Source: an uncultured Collinsella sp. (GTDB lineage Bacteria; Actinomycetota; Coriobacteriia; Coriobacteriales; Coriobacteriaceae). Taken from it: a DNA stretch of 64,000 bases. The translations under genes and the position numbers were made by a program. Below the pieces are notes generated by a model that was not told the DNA's origin, ran no database searches, and worked only from the letters and a program-made list of their open reading frames with translations. Below, in pieces: positions 23,451-31,500 of this stretch. Location of the stretch: contig CAAETU010000002.1 in the NCBI GenBank assembly GCA_900759045.1, positions 1 through 64,000 of the forward strand, read 5' to 3'. The first letter of the stretch is position 1; the number at the start of each line of letters is the position of its first letter.

Positions 23451-25415
23451 ATGGCAGAGAACCAGAACGTCGCCGATCAGGCCTCGACGCTCAACGACGA
23501 GCGCGCCACGCGTCTGGCAAAGCGCGCCGCCCTGTTCGAGGCGGGCCAGAACCCCTATCCCGAGCACTCCGAGATCGAGGACTATGTCGTTGACATTGAG
23601 GCCAAATATGCCGATCTTGCCGATGGCGAGGATACTGAGGACGTCGTGAAGATCGGCGGCCGCGTGGTCGCCAAGCGCGGTCAGGGCAAGATCATGTTTA
23701 TCGTCGTGCGCGACGCTACCGCCGAGATTCAGCTGTTCTGCCGTATTAACGACATGGACGAGGCGGCCTGGAGCACGCTTAAGGCCCTCGACTTGGGCGA
23801 TATCCTGGGCGTGACCGGCGTGGTCGTGCGCACCAAGCGTGGCCAGCTTTCCGTCGCCCCCAAGAGCGCGACGCTGCTCTCCAAGGCCGTTCGCCCGCTG
23901 CCCGAGAAGTTCCATGGCCTCTCCGACAAGGAGACCCGCTATCGTCAGCGCTATGTCGACCTGATTGCCAACGACGATGTTCGCGAGACCTTCCGCAAGC
24001 GCTCGCAGATTCTCTCCACCTTCCGCCGCTTTATGGAGTCCGACGGCTACATGGAGGTCGAGACCCCCATTCTGCAGACTATCCAGGGTGGCGCTACGGC
24101 TAAGCCGTTCATCACGCACTTCAACGCGCTCGATCAAGAGTGCTACCTGCGCATTGCTACCGAGCTGCACCTCAAGCGCTGCATCGTCGGTGGCTTTGAG
24201 CGTGTCTTCGAGATTGGCCGCATCTTCCGCAACGAGGGTATGGACCTCACCCACAACCCCGAGTTCACCACGATGGAGGCCTATCGTGCCTTCTCCGATC
24301 TCGAGGGCATGAAGGCACTCGCCCAGGGTGTCATCAAGGCTGCCAACAAGGCCATCGGCAACCCCGAGGTCATTGAGTACCAGGGTCAGACCATCGATCT
24401 TTCCGGTGAGTGGGCAAGCCGTCCCATGACCGACATCGTCTCGGACGTGCTCGGCAAGCAGGTCACCATCGACACGCCGGTCGAGGAGCTTGCCGCCGCC
24501 GCACGCGAGAAGGGCCTGGAGATTAAGCCCGAGTGGACTGCTGGCAAGATCATCGCCGAGATTTACGATGAGCTGGGCGAGGACACCATCGTCAACCCGA
24601 CCTTCGTATGCGATTACCCCATCGAGGTCAGCCCGCTTGCCAAGCGTTTTGAGGACGATCCGCGCCTGACGCACCGCTTTGAGCTGGTCATCGCCGGCCA
24701 CGAGTACGCCAACGCATTCTCCGAGCTCAACGACCCGGTCGACCAGGCCGAGCGCTTTGCTGCCCAGATGGCTGAGAAGGCCGGCGGCGACGACGAGGCT
24801 ATGGAGTACGACGAGGACTACGTGCGCGCCCTCGAGTACGGTATGCCTCCCGCGGGCGGCATCGGCATCGGTATCGATCGCGTGGTCATGCTGCTCACCA
24901 ACCAGGCTTCCATTCGCGACGTCCTGCTGTTCCCGCACATGAAGCCCGAGAAGGGTTTCCAGTCCGGTGCCGCCGCTGCCAAGGCTGCCGAGGCCGGCAA
25001 CGCCGCAAGCCCGTTCGTTAAGCCGCTCAAGCCCACGCTCGATTACTCCAAGATCGCCGTTGAGCCGCTGTTCGAGGAATTCGTCGACTTTGATACCTTC
25101 TCCAAGAGCGATTTCCGCGCTGTGAAGGTCAAGGCATGCGAGGCCGTCAAGAAGTCCAAGAAGCTGCTGAACTTTACGCTCGACGACGGCACCGGCACCG
25201 ACCGCACCATCCTCTCCGGCATCCATGGCTACTATGAGCCCGAGGACCTGGTCGGCAAGACCTTGCTCGCCATCACCAATCTGCCTCCGCGCAAGATGAT
25301 GGGTATTCCCAGCTGCGGTATGCTGATCAGCGCCATCCACGAGGAGGAGGGCGAGGAGCGCCTCAACCTGATTCAGCTCGACGCTTCCATCCCCGCCGGC
25401 GCAAAGATGTACTAG
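23451..25415 (+). CDS. lysS: Lysyl-tRNA synthetase with C-terminal Trbp111-like domain
   Basis: 654-residue class II LysRS. The N-terminal OB-fold anticodon-binding domain is followed by the catalytic core with FRNEGMDLTHNPEFTTMEAY (motif 2) and GIGIGIDRVVMLLTN (motif 3). After residue about 535 comes an extra 110-residue domain (DFRAVKVKACEAVKKSKKLL...LPPRKMMGIPSCGMLISA) of the Trbp111/EMAPII OB-fold type, usually found at the end of MetRS or PheRS beta. A standard bacterial LysRS has about 500 residues. The added domain should strengthen general tRNA binding. GAGGAG precedes the ATG. Confidence 0.95.
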   Translation: MAENQNVADQASTLNDERATRLAKRAALFEAGQNPYPEHSEIEDYVVDIEAKYADLADGEDTEDVVKIGGRVVAKRGQGKIMFIVVRDATAEIQLFCRINDMDEAAWSTLKALDLGDILGVTGVVVRTKRGQLSVAPKSATLLSKAVRPLPEKFHGLSDKETRYRQRYVDLIANDDVRETFRKRSQILSTFRRFMESDGYMEVETPILQTIQGGATAKPFITHFNALDQECYLRIATELHLKRCIVGGFERVFEIGRIFRNEGMDLTHNPEFTTMEAYRAFSDLEGMKALAQGVIKAANKAIGNPEVIEYQGQTIDLSGEWASRPMTDIVSDVLGKQVTIDTPVEELAAAAREKGLEIKPEWTAGKIIAEIYDELGEDTIVNPTFVCDYPIEVSPLAKRFEDDPRLTHRFELVIAGHEYANAFSELNDPVDQAERFAAQMAEKAGGDDEAMEYDEDYVRALEYGMPPAGGIGIGIDRVVMLLTNQASIRDVLLFPHMKPEKGFQSGAAAAKAAEAGNAASPFVKPLKPTLDYSKIAVEPLFEEFVDFDTFSKSDFRAVKVKACEAVKKSKKLLNFTLDDGTGTDRTILSGIHGYYEPEDLVGKTLLAITNLPPRKMMGIPSCGMLISAIHEEEGEERLNLIQLDASIPAGAKMY

Positions 25416-25417
25416 GG

Positions 25418-25447
25418 GGTTACGGCGTTTTGCCAAACGCCGTAACC
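25418..25447. repeat. GTTACG...CGTAAC palindrome, copy 2
   Basis: GGTTACGGCGTTT / AAACGCCGTAACC with a 4-nt loop, two bases after the lysS stop. It matches the palindrome behind dtd (20903) in position and end sequence. Confidence 0.6.
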
Positions 25448-25460
25448 GCTCGACGCTGCG

Positions 25461-25557
25461 CGGGCCGCATTTGGACAATCTGACGTTCAACTTCAAGGGC
25501 GCGACCGAAAGGTCAGCGCCCTTTCGTTTCACGTCACCTTGTCTCAAATGCGGCCCG
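25461..25557 (+). repeat. Nested inverted repeat and terminator behind lysS
   Basis: Outer arms (25461-25486 and 25531-25557) share CGGGCCGCATTTG and TGACGT with one bulge. The inner hairpin AAGGGCGC ... GCGCCCTT (25495-25523) is followed by TCGTTTC and can act as the lysS terminator. Layout is that of the repeats at 213 and 2604. A 66-codon frame over it is spurious. Confidence 0.65.
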
Positions 25558-25662
25558 CTCGCTGACTTATGCTCAACCTGTGGCGCCATTTTGCCTGAAG
25601 GCATCTTGCTCGCTCTGGCGGGTTTTCGCTGTCTGTCCTCTATCTGCGGTGTTGCCCTGGTT

Positions 25663-25708
25663 GGCACTTAGGGACGTTCCTTTTGTGCCGGCACTTGGGG
25701 ACAGTCCT
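25663..25708. repeat. GGGACAGT/GGGACGTTCC palindrome, copy 2 of family
   Basis: GGCAC ... GTGCC enclose AGGGACGTTCCTTTT, followed by a second GGCACTTGGGGACAGTCC. This is a degenerate member of the GGGACAGG family. The remaining sequence to 25834 shows no other recognisable element. Confidence 0.4.
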
Positions 25709-25834
25709 AGTCGTTGGGGGTCTACCGACGCATTGGAGGTTTGCGCCTTCCATGCATGACAGCCGTCTCTTTTATGTTTCCTTTAGCCGTCGCTGCCTAG
25801 GATGGGAGTTAGTCGGCAGGAAGGGAGCGCCCGT

Positions 25835-27403
25835 ATGGACGATGTGAGCGAGCGTGCAATTGAAGAGGACATGCTCGATCAGTTCAACTACTTTGATGAT
25901 GAGGACGAGGAGCTGATCGATCGTCGCGAGCCGGCGTCGCTCGATGCCTTCGACCTTGTTGGTGAAGAGCCCGACGAGGACGAGGGCGAATCAACGGAGC
26001 CCCCACAGCCCTCGCGCCTTGACTCGCTGCTTTCGAGAGCCCCCATGCACCACGGTGTCCGTACCGGCGCGCTTCATATGAAAACTGACTGGCGCCAGAT
26101 CGTGACGGCAGGCGATGAGCTTGCCGTCGATGCGCCGCTCACCGATAAATCATCCATCATCTGCCGCACCGGCATGCTTATGCTGGCAAGCGGAACAGGT
26201 GCCTGGCGCGTGCGCGATACCATGAATCGTGTTGCCGCTGTGCTCGGCGTCACGATTCACGTCGACCTGAGTCTCCTGTCGTTTGAGTGCACCTGCATCG
26301 AAGATGGCCACTGCTTTAACGAGGTCGTCAGCCTACCCACGACGGGAGTTAATACTCATCGCATTTGGATGATGGAGAGCTTCTTAAAGGAAATCGAGAT
26401 TTACGGGCGCCGGTTTACCGTGCACGAGTACCACGAGATGCTCAAGACCGTTGAGAGCTCAAAGCCCGATTACGCTCCCTGGCAACAGGGCCTTGCGGCA
26501 GCCTGTGCTTGCGGCGCCTTCGTCTTTTTGCTCGGCGGCGGCCCTATCGAGATGGCCTGCGCATTCGTAGGCGCTGGTGTCGGCAACTTTGCTCGCTCCC
26601 ATATTCTCAAGCAGGGTCTTGGCCAGTTTAGCGCGCTGACGACTGGCGTTGCGCTCGCTTGCGTTTCGTATCTGCTGGCATTGCTCGGCCTTGGCCAGGT
26701 CATCCCTGGGGCAATGTCGCACCAAGAAGGCTATATCGGCGCCATGCTCTTTGTGATTCCCGGCTTTCCCCTCATTACGGCAGGCCTCGACATCGCTAAG
26801 CTCGATATGCGAAGCGGTATCGAGCGTCTTTCGTATGCTGTATCGATTATTGTGATGGCGACCCTCGTAGGTTGGATGGTTGCCGAATGTGTGGGACTGG
26901 CGCCGGATGACTTCGCCCCGCTCGGCCTCTCACCGTTGGCTCTTACGCTCTTGCGCATACTGATGAGCTTTATCGGTGTATTTGGCTTCTCGGTTATGTT
27001 CAACAGCCCGGTAAAGATGGCAGCGGCGGCAGGGCTCATCGGCGCTGTGTCCAATACCTTGCGCCTTACGCTCGTCGATGCGCCGACGATATTTCCTTTC
27101 CTGGGCCTGGGCACAGGTATGCCTCCCGAGGCAGCAGCGTTTATCGGCGCACTGGTATCGGGGTTGCTCGCGAGCTTAGCCGAAATCAAGCTCACCTACC
27201 CGCGTATCGCCCTCACGGTGCCATCGATTGTCATTATGGTGCCGGGCTTGTATCTGTATCGCTCGATGTATTACATGTGCACCTTCGATACGGTCAATAT
27301 GCTCGGCTGGTTTGTGCGTGCAGTACTCATCGTGGCGTTTTTGCCCGTTGGTCTGGGTGTGGCGCGTACGCTCACCGACCCTCGCTGGCGCCACACCAGC
27401 TAA
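25835..27403 (+). CDS. Threonine/serine exporter-family membrane protein (ThrE)
   Basis: 522 residues. Residues 1-90 are acidic and probably disordered; a ThrE N-terminal domain (KSSIICRTGMLMLASGTGAWRVRDTMNRVA) follows; then about ten hydrophobic helices, with conserved LPTTGVNTH, VIPGFPLITAGLDIAKLDMRSGIERL and the second-half ThrE_2 helices. Corynebacterium ThrE exports threonine and serine; the substrate here is inferred. GGGAG lies before the ATG at 25835; an in-frame ATG at 25802 precedes that site. It is monocistronic, with repeats on both sides. Confidence 0.83.
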   Translation: MDDVSERAIEEDMLDQFNYFDDEDEELIDRREPASLDAFDLVGEEPDEDEGESTEPPQPSRLDSLLSRAPMHHGVRTGALHMKTDWRQIVTAGDELAVDAPLTDKSSIICRTGMLMLASGTGAWRVRDTMNRVAAVLGVTIHVDLSLLSFECTCIEDGHCFNEVVSLPTTGVNTHRIWMMESFLKEIEIYGRRFTVHEYHEMLKTVESSKPDYAPWQQGLAAACACGAFVFLLGGGPIEMACAFVGAGVGNFARSHILKQGLGQFSALTTGVALACVSYLLALLGLGQVIPGAMSHQEGYIGAMLFVIPGFPLITAGLDIAKLDMRSGIERLSYAVSIIVMATLVGWMVAECVGLAPDDFAPLGLSPLALTLLRILMSFIGVFGFSVMFNSPVKMAAAAGLIGAVSNTLRLTLVDAPTIFPFLGLGTGMPPEAAAFIGALVSGLLASLAEIKLTYPRIALTVPSIVIMVPGLYLYRSMYYMCTFDTVNMLGWFVRAVLIVAFLPVGLGVARTLTDPRWRHTS

Positions 27404-27436
27404 TTGGTACAAGGGGGACAGGTTACTTTGCACCAA
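27404..27436. repeat. GGGACAGG-core palindrome, copy 3
   Basis: TTGGTACAA / TTGCACCAA flank a core of GGGGGACAGGTTACT, directly after the stop of the exporter gene. Confidence 0.6.
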
Positions 27437-27439
27437 ATG

Positions 27440-27506
27440 AGTTGCGGTGAAATAGGGACTGAATTGCTGCTTAAAGGGTCAAAACAGTCCGTATTCCACC
27501 GCAACT
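27440..27506. repeat. Inverted repeat with the CCACCGCAACT element
   Basis: Left arm AGTTGCGGTGAAATAGGGAC (27440-27459) pairs with its complement at 27487-27506 with two mismatches; the arms are separated by about 25 bp. The right arm repeats the 15-mer found at 126-140. Confidence 0.6.
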
Positions 27507-27622
27507 TATGGGGTCGGGGGATTATCGGTGCCCTGCACCTTCATAAACTCAACGCTTACGAAGCGCATGCGTTTCGTGCTAGGCTGGTTCCACCACATAA
27601 GTAGTCGCAGACGCGCGTACCA

Positions 27623-27673
27623 CGGGCGGGCGAGATGAAGTCCCAACAGCTCCATCTCGCCCGCCCGTTTTTG
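27623..27673 (+). terminator. Perfect hairpin and T-run upstream of the DUF2798 gene
   Basis: CGGGCGGGCGAGATG pairs perfectly with CATCTCGCCCGCCCG over a 15-nt loop and is followed by TTTTTG. It lies only 40 nt before the next plus-strand gene and 220 bp after the previous one, so it could either end upstream transcription or attenuate the downstream gene. Confidence 0.65.
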
Positions 27674-27713
27674 TTGTGCGCCGCGGCGCAACACAGAAAG
27701 GACCATGCCCTTT

Positions 27714-28262
27714 ATGCCTATCAACAAACGAGAGAGCCTGCTGTTCACCTTTATCATGTGCTTTTGCATGGTGCTCTGGATGAGCATCTACAACGTTGCC
27801 CTGCAGCACGGGGCCATCAACGGCGAGGTCGTTGCCGCTGCGTGGCTCGGCTTCCCCGTTGCCTATATCTTTGCCGTGTGCTGCGACCGGTTCGTCGCCA
27901 GCCCGCTTGCCAAGGGTTTCGCCTTTAAGTACTTGGTCACTCCGGGCAAGAGCTCGCCGCTCGCCATGACGCTCGCCGTCAGCTCCTGCATGGTCGTTCC
28001 CATGGTCATCATCATGTCGCTCTACGGCGCGTGCGAAGGCCTGTTCCATATGCCCGGCGGCCCGCTTGCCAATCTGCAGGCGCTGCCGATGATGTGGCTC
28101 GTCAACATTCCGCATAATTTTGTGATGGCGCTGCCGTGGAACCTTTTGGTAGCCGGTCCGATTTCCCACTTCGTCTTCCGTCGCGCCTTCCCTGTGGGGA
28201 CGGTTTTCAAGGAGGAGCATGCCGAGCTCTTGGAGCAGGCTATGGCTCCTGAGTGCGAGTAG
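27714..28262 (+). CDS. DUF2798 family membrane protein
   Basis: 182-residue protein with about four hydrophobic helices in two similar halves (LFTFIMCFCMVLWMSIYN, LGFPVAYIFAVCCDRFVASPLA, MTLAVSSCMVVPMVIIMSLYG, LPWNLLVAGPISHFVF), the pattern of DUF2798 proteins, whose function is unknown. AGAAAGGA lies 11 nt before the ATG at 27714; the ATG at 27705 would leave only 2 nt. A hairpin with T-run lies in its leader. No partner genes are evident. Confidence 0.72.
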   Translation: MPINKRESLLFTFIMCFCMVLWMSIYNVALQHGAINGEVVAAAWLGFPVAYIFAVCCDRFVASPLAKGFAFKYLVTPGKSSPLAMTLAVSSCMVVPMVIIMSLYGACEGLFHMPGGPLANLQALPMMWLVNIPHNFVMALPWNLLVAGPISHFVFRRAFPVGTVFKEEHAELLEQAMAPECE

Positions 28263-28428
28263 CTCGCTTAGGGATCTGCTGAGCGCGGGCGACTTGCTTG
28301 GTTGGAGCCCTAAGCGTGGATAGCTCTCTCGGCGACATCGCGGGCGTGAGCGGTGCGCGTGACCGGAGGGCCCGTGCTGCTCCGTTGCCCGACGTGCTAG
28401 CGCGCAGAACAATCTGTTGGTGCATTCG

Positions 28429-28461
28429 GCGGCTGCTGAAGCGTTTCGGCAGCCGCTTTTT
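28429..28461 (+). terminator. Terminator before the activase gene
   Basis: GCGGCTGC(TGAA) pairs with (TTTC)GGCAGCCGC and is followed by TTTTT. It isolates the TetR-controlled unit downstream. Confidence 0.8.
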
Positions 28462-28473
28462 ATACGGAGTTTA

Positions 28474-28494
28474 AATACAACAGTCTGTTGTATT
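28474..28494. promoter_or_regulatory. Perfect 21-bp palindrome, probable TetR operator
   Basis: Arms AATACAACAG and CTGTTGTATT flank a central T, with no mismatch. It lies 50 bp upstream of the activase gene, whose co-encoded neighbour is a TetR-type regulator, and directly after an upstream terminator. AT-rich operator in GC-rich DNA, right size for a TetR dimer. A TATATC at 28506-28511 could be the -10 element. Confidence 0.75.
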
Positions 28495-28543
28495 ACGTAG
28501 AGTGGTATATCTCTAGCAGGAAAAATGCGAGAGACGGAGCATT

Positions 28544-31500
28544 ATGGCGTTGCTAGTAGGACTGGACGTAGGGTCGACGACGACCAAAGTTTACGCGATG
28601 CACGAGGATATGACCGAGGCGTGGTGGGGATATCGCCGCCACGGGGCGTGTCAGACAGCGAGCGTGCGCGCCATGCTCGGCGAGCTCGCCGAGCGCTTTC
28701 CCCATGAGTCGCTGCGCGTTGCGGTGACCGGCTCGGGTGCGCGCGATATCGCGACCGCGCTGGGCGCCTCGTACGTTCAGGAGGTGGTCGCCAACGCGCT
28801 CGCGATCAGCAGGTTCTATCCGCAGACGCGCTGCGCCATCGAGCTGGGCGGCCAAGACGCCAAGATGATCTTCTTCCGCACCAACGATAAGGGAGACATC
28901 GAGGTTGCCGACATGCGCATGAACGGCTCGTGCGCAGGCGGTACCGGTGCATTTATCGACGAGATGGCAAAGCTCATGGGGGTCGGCACCGAATCGGGCG
29001 AGTTCGAGCAGCTCGCAAGCCGGGGAACGACCGTCCACGAGGTCTCGGGCCGCTGCGGCGTGTACGCAAAGACCGATATCCAGCCGCTGCTCAACGAGGG
29101 CATTCCTACCACCGACCTGGCGCTTTCGGCGCTTCACGCGGTCGCCCGCCAAACGATCGGCGGTCTGGCCCAGGGTATCGACATCGAGCCGCCGGTAATC
29201 TTCGAGGGCGGTACGCTCGCCTACAACCCCACGCTGGTCCGCGTGTTCCGGGAGCAACTGAATCTATCGGACGATCAGGTTATCGTCCCGCGCGATCCGC
29301 AGATCATGGTCGCGCGCGGTGCCGCCCTGTCGCTGACCGACATGTTCGCATCGTCCCAACCGATCGACCTTCCCGACGCTTTTGTCCGGCTGGATAAGCT
29401 CGAGACGGTCGCGCCCGCAAGCGGGGAGGGACGTCTTGCCCAGCCCTTTTTTGCCACACCTGCCGAGCAGGCGGATTTTACGGCACGCCATGGCAAAGAG
29501 ACGCCGGCAAAGGGTCCGGATGCGTATGCGCCCGGAGAGACGGTGCGTGTGGCGCTCGGTATCGATTCGGGGAGCACGACGACCAAGTTCGCCCTGGTCG
29601 ATGAGGCGGGTGAGCTTGTCGATTCGTTCTACGCGTCTAATAACGGCAGACCGCTCGACGTCGCCCAACAGGGTCTTGTCAGCTTGAAGAACCGCTGGGA
29701 GACAGCGGGAGTCACGCTTGCGATCGATGCCGTGGGCACCACGGGATACGGCGAGGAGCTTTTCGCGCGCGCGTTCCACGCCGACTACCATACGGTCGAG
29801 ACGGTCGCCCACGCCCGCGCCGCGTGCGCATGCGTTCCCGATGCGACCTTCGTGCTCGACATCGGCGGACAGGATATGAAGGCCATCTGGCTCAACCACG
29901 GCGTGCTGACCGATATCGTCGTCAACGAGGCGTGCTCTGCGGGCTGCGGCTCGTTCCTCGAAGGTTTTGCCAAAAACCTCGGAATAGCCGTTGAGGATAT
30001 CGCGACCGAGGCATTTTCGTCCAAAGCCCCCGCCGTTCTCGGCAGCCGCTGCACGGTGTTCATGAACAGCAGCGTCGTTTCCGAGCAGCGGCGCGGTAAG
30101 GGTCCGGGCGACATCATGGCCGGTCTCTGCCGTTCGATTATCGAGAACGTGTTCACCAAGGTCATTCGCGTTTCAAATCTCAACCGTCTGGGCGACAAAG
30201 TCGTCGTCCAGGGCGGCACGTTCCGAAACGACGCGGTGCTGCGCGCATTCGAGCAGTATCTGGGCAAACCCGTCACGCGTGCGCCCCACCCGGGGCTGAT
30301 GGGCGCTATCGGTATCGCCCTGCTCGCGCGCGAGGAATGCCGCAAGGGCGACGCCGGCACGTCGTTTATCGGGCTCGATGCCGTGGAGCGCTTCGAGCAT
30401 CGCGAGTTCGGCGGCGTTACCTGCCGTCGGTGCAACAACCGCTGCCAGCGCGCGGTCGTGGCATTTGGCGACGGCTCGCTTTACGTCACGGGCAATCGCT
30501 GCCCGCGCGGCGGCGCCATCTCATGGGATGAGCTCGTGCGCGAGGTTCCCGCGGCGGAGGAGCTGCGTCCGCAGGGTGCTTGCGAGGCACAGGCACCCGG
30601 CACGGGGCGCGACCGGACCGCGGCTGCCCCCAATCTCTTTGTCGACCGCGAGAAGCTGCTGTTCGAGTCGTGCCCCACGGTTCCCGTCTGCGGGGGGCGC
30701 GATGTCACGATCGGCATTCCCCGTGTGCTCGAGTTCTGGGACACCATGCCGTTCTGGTCGACGTTCTTCAGCACGCTCGGCTTTAAGGTGCGCGTCTCGG
30801 GACGCAGCACCAAGGCGATGTACGAGCGCGGTCTGGCGCACGTCACATCCGACACCGTGTGCTTCCCGGCCAAGCTCGTCCACGGGCACATCCGCAATCT
30901 CGTCGACGCCGGCGTCGACCGTATCTTCATGCCCATCATCACGACGGTGCCCACCGAAAACACCGCCTCTACCAGCGAGTGGATGTGCGCCGTCGTAAAG
31001 GGATACCCCTACGTGATGCGCAATTCCGATAACCCGGAGGAGCGTTTCGGCGTTCCGTTCGATACGCCGCTGTTCCACTGGTACGACGAGGGCGACCGAA
31101 ACCGCCAGCTCAAGGCGTGGTGCAAGGAGACCTTCGATATCGATGCCGACCTGGTTGCCAAGGCGACCGAGCAGGCGGACCGCGCGCAGCAGACGTTTGA
31201 GAACCAGCTGCAGCTGCGCGGCAGGCAGGTGCTCGAGAACGTGCGCGAGGACGGCGGCTACGCGGTGGTGATCGCTTCGCGCCCGTACCACAACGACCCG
31301 CTGGTCAACCACGGGCTGCCCAAGCTCTTCTCTGAGCGCGGCATCCCCGTGCTGACGCCCGATGCGGTGCCGGGGGTCTGCAACGTCGATCTTTCCAACA
31401 GCCGCATCGACATCGTGAACAACTACCATGCGCGCATGCTGTCGTGCGCGGTCATCGTCGCATCGACGCCCGAGCTCGAGCTCGTGCAGATGGGCAGCTT

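Noticed and set aside
25471..25671. 66-codon frame behind lysS
   Set aside because: It reads across the nested inverted repeat/terminator; no ribosome binding site and no similarity recognised.
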